Origin: Cristatella mucedo
Taxonomy: Eukaryota > Bryozoa > Phylactolaemata > Cristatellidae
Length of the DNA stretch: 64,000 nt
Direction of reading: 5' to 3'
NCBI GenBank assembly: GCA_009760855.2
Contig: WPIO01000166.1
Coordinates: forward strand, 108,501-172,500
Positions 1-46,199 of this stretch are shown here, in pieces. Each line of letters starts with the position of its first letter. Position 1 is the stretch's first letter. The notes beneath the pieces are model-generated. The model was not told the DNA's origin. It did no database searches and worked only from the letters and a program-made list of their open reading frames with translations. The position numbers and the translations under genes are program-made.

Positions 1-1298
1 TCTGCTGCCATCTCTCGCTTGCTATAGGTTCCAGTTTTTTTTTCGAGTCCTATGCTTTGCATCATGAGATGCCACCGTCAGAGAGTAATCTGAGCATCTA
101 CTTTAGTGGTTTATTTCCTAGTCAAAGCTTCACTAGGACCGTGTGTTGGTTTGCTGTAGGCTGTTACACCACGATTCAATGCAGGTACACTGCAAGCTGG
201 AATCCTGGAATTCTTGCTACAGATCCCACGTTTGCAAGATGGCTTCCGAGTTTGGATTATTATGTTATTATCATTGTTATTATTCAGCCTACTGTTATTT
301 GCCAAGACGTCGTTGATGGCAGTCGTTGGAGAGCTCCGGGCATTCGTTTTATAAGAACAGCAAGCAAGGTCTTCGAAAGATTTGAGGCTCGTTGGAGGCA
401 CAGCTATACCACCCGCTTCAGTGTATGGTGCAAAGGAAAGTTCGGGCTTTAAGTGTTTTCAGAGAGGTAAAGCGGAGCCAGGGAATGAAGGGACGTGCAA
501 GTGAGAGTGACATGACCTTGGATGTGCTGCCTGATGCAGGGAGCCGGTGCAGGTTAGAGAGAATGGGTCTAATGCTGCCAAGTTTGCCCAGTCGATCTTC
601 CTCGATACTTACCATATCGACGTGCCTCACTAATTAGCAATGGCTTGGTTCGCTCTTGGAGATTAGCTCAGAGATTAAGATGATGCAAGCTCTCTTAGTC
701 ATCGCGTCCCGCTCACCTGAGGCATGGCAAGGTGCCTGTCGGGAGCCGTATCTTACCATCGATTGGGCCTGCCGCCTCGCCTGCTTTAACAAAGCTGAGC
801 TGACTCCTGTAGCCTTTTATCCTGCATCTCTTTTGTTGCACTTCCTCGTTGCTGCAGTGCTCGTTCGAGCTGAGGAACCTCTCTTATGGTATGGTAAGGC
901 CGGCCACGAGCAAGCTGAGGCCTGCCTCGGCGGCTTAGCTGTGTGCAATGCTGCTTCGTTGCCACGGCTAAAGCAGCCGTGTCCCTGTGTCTTGCCTAGT
1001 TTTACGTCGGTACATGCCGCCAGCTTTACTCTGTCAACGGCTGCTGACTCTGTTGCTGTGCTCAGCCGAGAAGGATCGCACGAGTACGTTGTTGTGGAAG
1101 GACCCCTAACGTTTTGTCGGCGCTGACGCCTAGGTTACCTAGCTGCCGTTCCCAGTTGCATGTAGCCTCAGGTCAGTGGAGTTTGTTCGAGAAGCCGGAG
1201 GCCGTTCGTTCTGGAGTTTCCGGAGGCAGTTTATTCCGGAGGTCGTTTCACCGTGACGATGCACGTCGTGCAGATTGGGCAGCTTGCTGACGACACTT
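1..1298 (+). other. Upstream region or intron of ICE1, no gene recognised
   Basis: Several frames are open for 60-156 codons here but none shows a recognisable domain, and composition does not favour one frame. It most likely belongs to the intron before the first visible ICE1 exon, or to its 5' flank. No repeat family described below is present. Confidence 0.4.
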
Positions 1299-1301
1299 GC
1301 T

Positions 1302-1864
<563 letters not shown>

Positions 1865-1943
1865 GTCCCATTTTGGTTATTGCTGCATTGTCTCTCTCCT
1901 GCTGCAGCTCGCTTTGCAGATGCACGCGCACTCTTGTTTTTAG

Positions 1944-26779
<24,836 letters not shown>

Positions 26780-29700
26780 AGAGGTGCGAGGCCTCCCTCT
26801 TATGTCTGGCTGCCTTCCTGAGTGCATGTCGATGAGTGGATGCCGTGCAGGCTGGTTGATGTAAAGCCAACTGATTCTAGTCTATGTTTCGAGAAGCCCT
26901 CTCTCTCCTCTCCCACTGCAGCCTGGTTCACTACCGGACAGCAGGACTCGACTACTGTGCTTTGCCTCACACTCGGCCCCCGAGCATTAACTAGTTAGCT
27001 TAGTCGTTGGCCAGTGGTAGAAGTAGTAACTACTGTTAGGTGTAGGCGCGCGCTTGCTGCCGAGCCAAAAGACTAATCGAGTGCACGTGTTGCTCGGTTC
27101 ACATTGCTCAATGCCCATTGGCTATTTGGGTCTCGAGGCTTGTTTTAATTATAAAATACTTTTTAAGACGAACCTCTTGCTTTTATAAATTACTGTCAGC
27201 AAGGGCAGACGGCGAAGATGAGATGTGCGCCAAGGCAGACTTTTCGGCGAATCCTTATCTCGCTTTCTCCTCGCGTCGTGAAATCTGCTCTGCTGCACTC
27301 ACGCACACGCACAAATTTCTCACAGTATGGCTGCCAGCTGCAGTTTGGGCTGTATATTCTCGCCTGGGTAATGTCTAACAAAAGGGTTTTCTATGATGCC
27401 CGGGATACTAAAGTTATATAAGTGGGTATTATAATAATATTATAATTATAAGTTACAAGCGAAGCATGTGAAAATATTTATTGACAACCCGATATGCACC
27501 GTTGGTGGTATGTATGCGGTTAATGCGAAGTCGTCCTAAAGATTCTGTACGATCTTCGTCTGGCCGGGAATAGAGGCTACCTGCATCTGTGCAGTCTCTT
27601 CTGCTATATATAGCATATTGCATAGAGCCTGAGTTTTACTGAAAAGGCCCTAGTGTAGGTCGAACAGCCGGCCTCAGCCTTATGTCGAAATCGCTCAATA
27701 ACCGTTCTACAGGAGGGGGCAGTGTGTTCAAATTCAAAAAAGCCACTGCACCAAATTAGTGCCACACGCTGAGCCACCGAACCAGGCAGCAGCCACTGCA
27801 AACTAAATCCTCTCCCATCGCGAAAGCTCTCGCCATTCGCGCCATTCCGGAAGTCGTCTGGAGTAGATATATATAATTCATTGTACTACCCTCGATGGCC
27901 TAAATAGTACAATGTACAATGACCTCGGAACGTGCAGCCCAATTTTAAGCCGCACGAACCGAAAGAGCCCCAGAGCAGTATATATATGTATGTATGTATG
28001 TATGGCCTCTCCGGTGAAAACTCCTCTCGAACGGGATGCAAAATCAAAAACAAGCTCTTCGCAAGCCTAACAGAGAGTTGCCCTTCCTGCTAGCAGCTGA
28101 AAAGAACCGCAGGCCTCATCCCGGAGGGGTAATTTTTGGCAAATTTAACAGCCAACGGCAAAGCGGGCAACGGGGCCAATTTAACATTACATTTAGTTTA
28201 GTTTGTGGAGGCTGCCCTGCTCTGCTCCTACGGTCAGACCAGGGCCGAATGGAGTGCGGAGGCCACGTGGCGCCACGCCTCCTCCTCGACCTCCCTTCGA
28301 GCCAATGGTTGGCAGTGCAAAAGAATGGTTGCTCACAGGTCGAGCAAGCTTGGTCGTCCAACGCTCGTGCTTGCTTCGTGTTCTTCGTTCGTGTGACATG
28401 CCCGAGTTCCGAGCCTTTGGGCCAAGCAGGAAGTCGTTGAGCAGGTCAAACGAGAGTGAGACATTCGATAGCTCCTGTTTGCAAGCTCAGTTCAGGGTGC
28501 AGGTGCTGCTTGAAATGGACTGCTGCTGCTGGCATTTGGTCACACGAGGACATTATAGAACATTATGGAAAGCCAGTCGTGATAGTGGTTGGCTACTATG
28601 CCAACTATGCGAAGCCGAAGTTATGAAATGCAAAGATGCACGTTAAACTTGGCACGAGTACTAAGCGGCTGGGTCTCATCACCCTACTCTTACCTCACCT
28701 AGCCGCTGCTCAGTGTCAGTGCTGCCCACTAATTGCGTGGTGCAGGGCACATTCAAGATCTGAAGCTGCTACGCACCATAATTGTGCACTTCACATTCGC
28801 GACTTGTGGAGACGAGTAGTGGGACTTGACACTAAGTGACTTGGGCAAACTTGCCTTTACATGTGTACTGTGGTGAGACGATAAAGTTAGCAGTGTTCGC
28901 AGAAATGCCACTTCACACAAATAATCGTAGCGAAAGCAAGAAATACCTCAAAACTTGTTCGTGAAATCGAAGCGGCACGTCTTGTAGCAGCTGGTTCGAG
29001 CGGCCATATTGCTCACTTGCACTGCACCGGAAATCAGCCTCGACCCCATGTGGAAATTGCCAAACAGGCAGCGACGGGATAGGACACAGCGACAACGACT
29101 TTGTCGTTGTCTATCCCACCGACACGAGAGGATGACATGTATTAAGATATTAGGCATTATAAGGCTGTCAAGGAGTTTCAACGCTGGCGGTCTGGCTGCA
29201 GGCGGTCTGTACAGCTGAGTTGCACACGGCTCGAATGAAAAACAACCCGTTGGGTTGGGCCGCCAGCGGCATTTTTTCTTTCTTTACTCGCAATTAATTA
29301 ATTCTCGTAATTAATTAATTTATCTATTACTATACTCTGGCCGAGACAAATAAGCAGCTATAAATAGTAAACTCGACAGAATATCGATGTGTTCACGTCT
29401 ATCCCTTTTTTTGTTGACCATAACTCCACACGGCCACAAAAAAGAGGCAGTTACTCGCGAGTGTTTGTTACACCGGACAAAGTTTAAGAAGATCTCGAAG
29501 ACAAAGTTTCGGAAGCGGCCCCGAAAAGGCTGAGGAGCAGCAGCAAAAAAAAAGCGTCAAAGCAAATGGAAGCCGAAAACCGTCACATCATCATTGAGCA
29601 GAGAATGCAAGAAGCATAGCGCAGCAGCCGAGGAAATGGCAACCGTGCCAAAGTACTGCGCTACAGTATCTCTCTGGGCCTAGCAAGAACAAGCAAGATC

Positions 29701-29984
29701 TTTAGCCAGCAATACTTGCCACACTTTGAGTGGCGGGAATCGGCAGAAAGTCAAAGAGCAGAGATCGAGGCAGACAGGCTAATAAATTAGGACAGGACTG
29801 ACTGAACTTTTCCTGACAAATCATCGGTGTAAGTAAGCTCAATAAGCCGCTCAGCGGTGAAAACTATTTCGAGTAATTTTGGCAAGACGGATGTGTGGCA
29901 AGAATAAGTTGGCACTTTCGATCCAAACTTTGCAAGTATCGCTCAAACGATGGCCGATTTGGAAGAATTCTCGAACAATCTCTC

Positions 29985-30000
<16 letters not shown>
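26780..30000 (+). other. Spacer after ICE1, no gene recognised
   Basis: No open frame here has a recognisable domain or splice-compatible continuation. Small features only: ATGT repeats near 27985, AT-rich palindromic patches near 27425 and 29290. A 3' untranslated end of ICE1 probably occupies its beginning. Confidence 0.5.
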
Positions 30001-30026
<26 letters not shown>

Positions 30027-30034
30027 TTGTGTAT

Positions 30035-30065
<31 letters not shown>
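29984..30065 (+). repeat. Compound (AT)n(GT)n(GA)n microsatellite
   Basis: Three dinucleotide runs in a row with a short break at 30027-30037. Confidence 0.95.
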
Positions 30066-30069
<4 letters not shown>

Positions 30070-30544
30070 ACATCAACAACCTGAGCAATCACTTGACTAA
30101 TGTTGTTCACCAGCAAAGACAAAAGAGGGATATATGTAGTGCTTGCAGAAAGCGAATCATTTCACAGCGACTAAGTATATGCAAACTATGGTACCCATAC
30201 TATCTGAGGAAACCTAGAAACATCTACCGATTGTGGTTGCAGAATGCGACTCAACACAAGCAGCAGACATTGATGACGTTGTAGATGCAAGAAAAGTGCA
30301 ATTTTATCGACAAAGTGACACATTGTCAGCTAAAATGTCAACATCAGAGTATTGGGACTGTTCAGCCTTGTAAAGCAAATGCAATGCAACATCTTGTACA
30401 CTCGTTTATAGTCTGACTGGCAAACATGCACAGTCACGGTGCTTTTTGTGTGCAGGCGAGCAGCATCCTACGAGTTTGGAAGAGAGAGAGAGAGAGAGAG
30501 CAAAGCCATTTGAGCCTAACGGAGCCGTGACGGATGCAGCAGGG

Positions 30545-30835
30545 AATTCAGTGACATTGTGGCACATTGACATTCAGTGACATTGTGGCACACTGACAGT
30601 GCCATTGTGGCACATTGCCAGCAAAGCATGGACGCAATTCGATGTCCGTCGAGTGACATGCAGAGCAGCAGCGCATACACCAGCAGCAGTGCACGGACAT
30701 ACACCAGCAGCAGTGCATGGACATACACCAGCAGCAGTGTCCAGTCAAACCTTAAATGGAAGGCGGCTGGAAAAAAGCATCGGGGGGGGGCGCGGGCCCG
30801 GCGGCTGAAATGTGTGAGAACGAAGCCTGCAAAGT

Positions 30836-30917
<82 letters not shown>
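30545..30917 (+). repeat. Short tandem repeats and (GA)n tract
   Basis: A unit around GACATTGTGGCACATTG occurs about three times (30550-30620), a 24-bp unit with CAGCAGCAGTGCA and GGACATACAC about three times (30675-30742), then (GA)n at 30838-30917. Intergenic. Confidence 0.85.
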
Positions 30918-30920
<3 letters not shown>

Positions 30921-31164
30921 CCAACGGCATTTTGTATGCTGCCGCTGCCCAGTGTGCACGACATCAGAGGCCAGGCTTCAGTAGAAGCCTGGCCACGTCA
31001 CGAAGTCACGATGGACCGTACTTTGACTGCAGCAGGTCAAATGAATCGACGATTGCCGACCTGTAGGGGAAAAAGAAAAGATGCTTACACAGCTGCTCAA
31101 AATAAGTGCAAATAAGCATTCAACTTAATGAAATGCCTTACAGAAATTCGATTCTGGAGGTCGG

Positions 31165-31345
31165 CCAATTTACATTAACTAAGCGACGATAAAACCAAGC
31201 TCCTATTCAAAGGACACCACAGGCAAGCAGCTGACCTAAGAGACTTGGGTCTTCTAACTAGTGATACTGTAGTGCGACCATCACCACGTGCTCGAAATTC
31301 AGCTGTTCTCCTTGTTAACCGCTTCCAGTTCGACAGCCTCATTAA
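31165..31345 (+). mobile_element. LINE B RT fragment
   Basis: A degenerate match to the segment of the long copy that encodes DDKTELLLIGH through FKSFIQK. Frame is broken. Confidence 0.75.
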
Positions 31346-31639
31346 GAAGAAGATCATTTAATCATATTTATAATAATTATAATTTATATCATTTAATAAT
31401 AATAATAATTTAGATCATTTAATTAAATTTACTTCTTCTGCAGTTCTAGTTATCACATTCTAAGATCCTAAAGTCTAAGATTTGGGATCGTCTACCTATT
31501 ATGGTGGCTTGCTAACAATCTAACCAGCGCCCTGGTTCTGTCCAGGCTGGGCAAAGCAATTCCATCGTGGAAACAAAAAATAATTAAGCATATACAGCAT
31601 CGTAATTAAGCATAATAGCTAGGCTGATAATATTGATAA

Positions 31640-32214
31640 CACACTTTAAAAGCACCCTCAAAGACCTTAATCTCTTTCCAGGCACTTTACATTTGCTGCA
31701 AATGAAACACGATCGGTTGGTTTAGTGGTAGCATGCTCAATAAACAACAAGAATAACATGGTTAGGGGTGACATGCACAGGGTCTGAATGCAAGCTTGCT
31801 AAGTAGCAGCATGCACGGTGTCAGCACTCATAAGTATATAAAGGACAAATCACAGGGACCCGCTAAATTCTGTGACAAATAGGTGGGTTTTTAGATTTTT
31901 TTTAAATGTGGGCGAGTCAGGACACATGTCGTGACACAAGTCGGGAGTGAGTTCCGGGCTTTAGGAGCATACGAACTAAAGGCACCGTCCCCAAAGGATT
32001 TGAGATTCTTACGAGGTATGGGTAAACAGTTACATTCCAAAAAGCAGGTGGTTTAGATGCTTAGCCTGGCAGGGGAGTAGATCTTACATGTAGGTTGGAG
32101 CCAAAGAATAGAGGGACTTAAAAGTGAGTGACAAAACCTTAAACTCGATGCGTTGTTTGACTGGTGGCCAGTGCAGGTCGGCGAGAAGTGGTGTGATGTG
32201 GCAACCGCCGCTCA
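31640..32214 (-). mobile_element. LINE A ORF2/3' relic
   Basis: Minus-strand copy from the shared tail block into the region for WLPVKQ, with many changes. It abuts a plus-strand LINE B relic on the right. Confidence 0.85.
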
Positions 32215-32640
32215 CGACACAAAAGCCTAGCTAGTCAACAAATCCCAGAGGTTCAGCCTCAGTCACGTGTCTCATTTGCTGAAAGAGCTTGAATGGCTCC
32301 CAGTTGATCAACAGATATAGAGCAAAATTCTTACACTGACAAAGATGTACCCGCCACGGCTCGGCTCATTCGTACCTGAACTGAACTGCTGCACCAGTTT
32401 CGGCCTCCCTGTGTCATCAGGTGGACCTCCGTGGACAATAAATTAGCTCCTCTCCTTTGCTCTGCAGTTCCTTGACTTCGGAACTCACTTCCAGAATTCT
32501 TAAGCAACTACATCTATTCTCCTTCTGCCGACTGTGGCACATCCTGTTCAGCCATGCTTAGCGGCTACTTCCATGCTGCTCACTACCTCGTGACTCAGTC
32601 CCTCGTGACTCAGCTTTACTATTGGCTAGCGACCACGCAT
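32215..32640 (+). mobile_element. LINE B 3' ORF relic
   Basis: Matches the coding region around HVSHLLKELEWLPVDQ through the terminal part of the ORF, with frame breaks and a local duplication of CCTCGTGACTCAG. Confidence 0.85.
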
Positions 32641-32939
32641 TGACAGCTGCATAGGCTTGTAGAGTGCATAGCTTCAGTTAAGCTGTACAAAACTCTTCTC
32701 TTAGTGCTTAGTCCTCGCGTGTTCTGCGAAGAGTTACAGCCAGGGGACAAATTACATTGGATTAAATCTATGGCAGGATTAGTTTTCTGTTAACGACTGC
32801 AACCCAACTGAGGAAACATGGAGACTGAGGGCGGTGACATTCAAACACCTCGAAATCTCGCTCAATCGGCCCAGTCAATCAATCGGCTCAATTGGCAGCA
32901 CAATACTTCGCGACCGACTACCTCGAAGGACAATCCAAA

Positions 32940-33149
32940 TGGAGATTAACAGCCTCTATTGTATAGCGACAAAAGAGCCTTTACGGCTATCACTTGCAGC
33001 AACAATAGAGGGTAATACTATATAATAATTATACTATACTATATTATAATTGCAGCAACAATAGAGGATCGCCCATCCAAGGATTCGAACTCACGGCCTG
33101 AGGAACGAGGTCGTGAAAAGCAACGGCCTTACCCGGTGAGCCATCATGG

Positions 33150-33152
<3 letters not shown>
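32940..33152 (-). mobile_element. SINE2 copy at the end of ABHD18, interrupted by an AT-rich insert
   Basis: On the minus strand it starts AGCCATGATGGCTCACC, has the B-box GAGTTCGAATCC, and ends near 32945 in GGCTGTTAAT. The sequence TTGCAGCAACAATAGAGG appears on both sides of a roughly 38-bp AT-rich segment (33013-33050), like a target duplication. The head overlaps the ABHD18 stop codon. Confidence 0.85.
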
Positions 33153-40753
<7,601 letters not shown>

Positions 40754-41156
40754 GCCACCGCCACCTCTGCCTCTGCAGCTGCAGGGGGCGGTGGCAGCAG
40801 AAGTGTACCACTCGGTTTCGGCAGCGTTTCGAAGCAGCAGGAAGAGCTCACGCCTTGCCAGCGAATAAAAGAACGGACGACGAGAGGTTATGTTCAAGCA
40901 GCTTCAGCAAAGCCTCGCTGGTACACGAGCGTGCGCAACGTTGAGAGGGTAGCTACCGACTGGCGCAGTGCTGCAAAACGTTTGATTAAGCAAGTCATCC
41001 AAGCCGCAGTTGCCACCGGTAGGACGGGGAGGGACGGGAGAGGGGGCACGAACAGCAGCTTTGGCAGCCAAAGGCCTGCTCCAAAGACGCCTCAAGCCGG
41101 CCGAGTGTCATCGGGACTGAGGGTTGCGGTCCAAGACAGATTTAAGACTGAACAAC

Positions 41157-41317
41157 TTGCCCTGGTTTGGCTCAGGGGTTAAGGTGCTTGCCTCTGACGA
41201 CCGAGGTCAAAGGTGATCGCTTTTAACGACCGATTTTGTGGGCTCGAGTCCTGTGGCATTCATAAAACGCCAGAATAGAGATTCGGTCCCATTAGGGCGA
41301 AACACACATTAATTATA
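41157..41317 (+). mobile_element. SINE1 copy, diverged
   Basis: TTTGGCTCAGGGGTTAAGGTGC stands for the A box region, GTGGGCTCGAGTCC for the B box; the tail is AAACGCCAGAATAGAGATT. A 20-bp insertion lies between the boxes. Confidence 0.8.
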
Positions 41318-41889
41318 TAGAACTGACGACCCTTGGTGGCAGCAGCTATAAAAAGGAATGCATTTTAACGACTGTAACATAGTGAAAATAGAGAGGCACA
41401 ATCGTACCTATTAGTAAGGTCACTTCGAGTTGTTAAAGCTGCAGTCACAAACAGCCCGAGTGTGCAGGCGCTTGCTAGCAAAGGCCGTGGGCGAGCGAGT
41501 CAGTTTTTTTCTAAGGCCACTCAAGAGTAGAGCAAGAACGCAGCTATAAGGATGGCAGAAAGACAACGGGAAAAACAACCACTTAAAGTTCCAATGAGAA
41601 GAAAGACCGAAGATGCAACACAGATGCTACAGGGATCAATCATGTCATGAGGTTTAACAGCTACCCCCTGCGCAATAAAAAAGGCAGCAACAGCATTGAT
41701 GTCAACGGGCAACGGTCATATGGCGAGCCTCAAAAGTAAGTGTAAAACGTGTAAAATGTATTTGACGTGTAAACCTTATACACCTTGGAGCTCTATACTT
41801 GGTCCAATTCGTTTCACATATTGTAACCTCCCTCTTACCGATGTAATTGCCTAGAGCCATCTAGGCTTCCACTTCTAGAAAGACAAACA

Positions 41890-42389
41890 GCTACACGTGT
41901 GCTTTCATCTCTCCCTGCCTTCCAGCGTGTAAAACTCTCTCCACTGTCTATTGCTCCGTGTATTGCTGCCATTCACACTTGGATGGCAGCGAAGAACTTT
42001 GCCAATTGACTGCAAGGTTGTGTCACTCACTTTCAGGTCCCTTCATTCTCTTACTCCAGTCTGCCTTTCCGATCTACTTTCCAATCAGGCGTACTGTATC
42101 GTTTCACTAGCTCTTCCGAGACGAATCCTTGAGGTGCGCCTCGGACTAAATTGGAGACCTTGCCTTTCGTTGGTAGGCTCCCAAAGCCTGGAACTCACTA
42201 CCGTCAGAATTCACATCCCCAGACTGGACACGACATTTAAAAAGTAGCTAAAGCGGTACACGTCGGTTCCTCACAAAGCGTTTGGTGCGCTCGTTTCAAT
42301 GATTCTTTGTGGGCTTATGCATGCTGAAACTGTGCATGGTATCACTAGCCATACTGACATGCTTCCTTTACAGCATCTGTAAAGTGTCT

Positions 42390-42430
<41 letters not shown>

Positions 42431-42480
42431 AGAGAAAATATAGTCCTCTGAGTGGATTATACGAGTATTGCATGATTACT
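41890..42480 (+). mobile_element. LINE A ORF2/3' relic with (GA)n
   Basis: A degenerate copy of the ORF end (HSLTPVCLSDLLSNQA) and 3' part; the shared tail is split by a (GA)n expansion at 42393-42428. Confidence 0.8.
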
Positions 42481-43860
42481 TCCATTAATTACAACTGAAG
42501 CGCCGCTCGGCGAGGCCGAACGCGATTCGAGGACGAACACGAGACGAGAAGAAAGAGCTACCTTAAGCCATCGCTGTTCAAGGTCTAATGGTCGCACTGA
42601 CCGTCTCGCAAAAGGGCCAGTGAATAATAGGGCCCTTTTAACGGCGACGCACGGCGGCCGGCACGTCGGTTGGCTCTTGGGCGGGCGCGGTCGAAGCCGC
42701 AACAGAAGCCTGGCCACAACCCAAGAGCAGGGGGGGACCGTAACGGAAGTTCCGCACAAGTACCGCCGTAATTTTGTCCTAGCTATGGATGTCGTGTACA
42801 TGCCACTGCTTATTGTAGCAGATAAATGAAAATAGGACCAGTTATAAGTCTTTTTTCAACGAAAGGTTAATGTCAGTGTTGGGAATGCTGAGCTCGGCCA
42901 AAAATTTGGAAGGTAAAGCCTGAGACGCCCAGGAAGCTCCGCCCCTGGAATCAGTGTGCTGCATTAGCTAAGCTATTTTCTTCTGCTTCCAGCAATTTAT
43001 GTGCCCAAATATGGATTTGGAACTTGATTCGAACTAAAGCACGACATTTCTTTACAAGTTCGCATTGCTCAAGCGAAACGACAGAACACGCAGTTTCCTT
43101 GACTCCTGGCTCTTCTCCTTTTACTTTGCGTCCCGCGATGGCCGCGCTGTACTTCCCTAGTGCATTTATTTGTACTTCCTTAGTGCATTTCTTTGTACTT
43201 CCTTAGTCTTACTCTTCCGCAGCTTCGAAACCTGAAACTGCGGGACTTTGTTTATTGGTGTGAGTTAAATTTGTCGGCATTCTACTACTTTCTGTACTAA
43301 CACTTGCAGTCATTTCTGAACATTCGGAACCGATCGAAGTACTGTTAGCGTTTCTGAATAGTAGCCATGGGGAACCGAAGAATTAAAGTCTCAGGCTTAG
43401 ACCTCGTAGGAGGTCAGGCCATCCAGTAGCATCCAGGCTCGGCCACTGAATGGCCTGCGCAGAGGAGGGAGCACTTGCCCCCTCCTTCCTCCCGTGCAGT
43501 CGGCAGCGATTTGGGCCGCCCTCTATTCATACGCTCAGCGACCGTCACCAACGACGAAATTAGGTCTTAAAACCACTGAGTGAGCACCAGCCGAGCTCGT
43601 GTCAAGTAAGCACTAGGATTTTTTTGGCCTGTCTGGTTAATTTGCAGATCTAGATAAAAAATCCTGCATTCACCACCGAGGCTCTCTGAACTGTTTGTCT
43701 GGATCGGATGCTTTCTTGATAGGCACAGTCACTGGATGCAATTCCAGAAGAGAGCTCATTTAAGAATATCCAGGCATTTTTTAAAGGCAGTAGTAGCCGT
43801 ACTGGTCCGCCGAGCGAGCCAGGAATAAGCTAGCACAGAAGCGCCGAATGGCACCTACGA
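42480..43860 (+). other. Spacer, no gene recognised
   Basis: Between ABHD18 and the RhoGEF. Open frames up to about 114 codons exist on both strands but none has recognisable domains. It could hold 5' untranslated exons or the promoter of ABHD18; no motif decides this. Confidence 0.4.
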
Positions 43861-43867
43861 TTGGGAG

Positions 43868-43995
43868 CCTCCGACTAGGGCTACTGAGTACGCCCCGATC
43901 GAGGTCTGGCCGAGGTCGTGGGTTCGAACCCCGTGGCATATGTGAATCACCTGAATGTATGTATTAAGTTCTCTTCTGGCGCTATTAAAATGAAT

Positions 43996-44062
<67 letters not shown>
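43868..44062 (+). mobile_element. SINE1 copy followed by (GT)n
   Basis: B-box GTGGGTTCGAACCCC is canonical; the tail GTATTAAGTTCTCTTCTGGC is followed by AATGAATTATAT and then (GT)n at 43998-44062, a microsatellite grown from the SINE end. Confidence 0.85.
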
Positions 44063-44063
<1 letters not shown>

Positions 44064-44147
44064 AGTGATCGCATCAACTAGGGTGAGGTAGCTACTAGGT
44101 ATCCAAGGGGTAACCTACTAGGCATCTCATACCGTTGCAGTGATATT

Positions 44148-44895
44148 CTCATAATAATAATAATGATAATAATGCACTTGATAAGAACTCAATCTCTTTC
44201 TAGGCGCTTTCCATTTGCTGCAAAGGGAAACGAAATTGAATAGTGAGTAATATCACGCTTGATAAACACCGTGAGTAATATGGTTAGGGGTGACATGCAC
44301 AGGGTCAGCATGCAAATGTGGTTAGTGGCAGCATGCACAGTGTCAGCACGCAGAAGCATATGAAAGACGAATCACAGGGACCCACTAATTGCTGTCCTAA
44401 ATAGGTGTTGTTTAAGTTCTTTTTAAATGTGGTCAAGTCAGGGGATGCTCTGACGCAAGTCGGGAGGGAGTTCCAGGCTTTCGGAGCATACGAACTAAAT
44501 GCACGGTCTCCAAAGGACTTGAGGTTTGTACAAGGTGTTTGTAGACTGTTGGATTTCGAAAAGCGGGTGGTACGATGCTTGGCCTGGTGGGGGAGTAGAT
44601 CTGAGAGATAGGCTGGAGCGAAAGAATGAATGACCTAAAACTGAGCGACAAAACCTTGAAGTCAATCTGTTGCTTGACTGGTAGCCAGTGCAGGTCGGCG
44701 AGAAGTGGTGTGATGTGGCAACTGCGACGCTCACGACAGACAAGCCTAGCTGCTGAGTTTTGCAAGCATCCACGCATGACAGCACATTTATTAGTTGAGC
44801 TTTTAAGGCGAAACTCCGTCTGGTCGACCGTCAAAAAAAAGAATCACGATCGCCCTCTTGTGGGCAGCTTCCGAATTGCAGGCTGGGCTGTGAGG
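44148..44895 (-). mobile_element. LINE A ORF2/3' copy
   Basis: Minus-strand copy with the complete 3' end; it encodes NSAARLVCRERRSCHITP and LADLHWLPVKQQIDFKVL in a broken frame. It closely matches the copies at 24.6 and 53.1 kb. Confidence 0.9.
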
Positions 44896-45124
44896 GATTA
44901 TGCTTAGAATTTAAATAAGCAAACAAAAAAGTGCACCGCAGTGTTTTCGGCTAGCTCTCTTCTTCCGGAAATGATAAATCTCGTAAGCTCTTTAAGGCCT
45001 TCCTAGTCTTCCTATTCTTCACTATAATTACTAAATCGTCACAGTGCAATCTATTCGTTGCGAATTTCGGCAGAAATCCTACCAAGTGGCTGGGAGGTGA
45101 GCATAAGAGAGCCACTAGTTAATT

Positions 45125-45415
45125 TGCTGCCTAAGGGTACTTAAACAACGACATATACTCTCCTGCTGCCCGATTTCGGCGGCAGCACATCCTTACCAGC
45201 CGTCCTACGAGCTGCCAGCTCCATGCTGCTCACTTTTTAGACTGCCCCGTCTCGAGTCAGCTATGCTTCACACTTTCCCTTTGTTGGGTGAGTTGGTCAC
45301 CGAAAGCAGCCTTTTGGCTTATCGTTCGCTATAGAAAACTCCCGTGTAACAGCAGTTTAGTCTTTGTGGAGTTACAGACGTAGTCTTTGTGGAGATCCGT
45401 TACGTTAGGTAACGT
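45125..45415 (+). mobile_element. LINE B 3' relic
   Basis: Diverged match to the last part of the ORF and the GGAGTTACAGACG end, partly duplicated. Confidence 0.8.
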
Positions 45416-46067
45416 CGGCACAATTCACGTCTGTTAGATGGTTTTCAAGGACAGCCAAAAGAATCTTGCCTACACTGGATTCGTCTGGTTTGAGCTCTTC
45501 CCGGCAGGTCTTTAACGTAGCTGTGAAAGTAGTTTATCAGAGGGAAACCCTGATAAACACTAAGCACTTACCATGCCACGTGACAGACACGTGACACAGA
45601 GCCAGTAGTAGTGGCAACGTTGGATTTTCAATAGGTAGACGATGGCAAACTTCTTCTAGCCACGTCTGACAGTTCGGAAAGGTGGCAAACTGGCCGTCCG
45701 GTCAACTGCGGAAATTCAAACGCCTCGATCTGTTCAAAGGAAATTTGAATCCACAGAGAGTGCATCTCCAAAAAACTGAAGGTCATCAGCGGCAGCCGAT
45801 CAGGCCGAGTTCTTAACTGATCAACATGGATGAACATGGACGTTCGTAAGTAAGCTTGTGATAGTGGATATCCGGTGGATAGAGCAGAGGAAAGCTTCCT
45901 CCACTAAACTTATACATTTTAATGCCTGCGATTATTCAGCAGATATCCAGGAGACATCCACGTCTCTTGCATGTATGTGGATAACTAGGCTCGTAGTTAT
46001 CCACATACAGATATAGATAGATTGTAAACTATAAATTAAATAAACTATAATATTTAAATAATATATA

Positions 46068-46099
<32 letters not shown>

Positions 46100-46199
46100 A
46101 TATGATATTTAATTTATAATATTAAACAATATTCTAAACTCTATTATTAGATCGATATATATATAGATTCAATATTTAGAAGTTATCAGAGTTTCGGCA

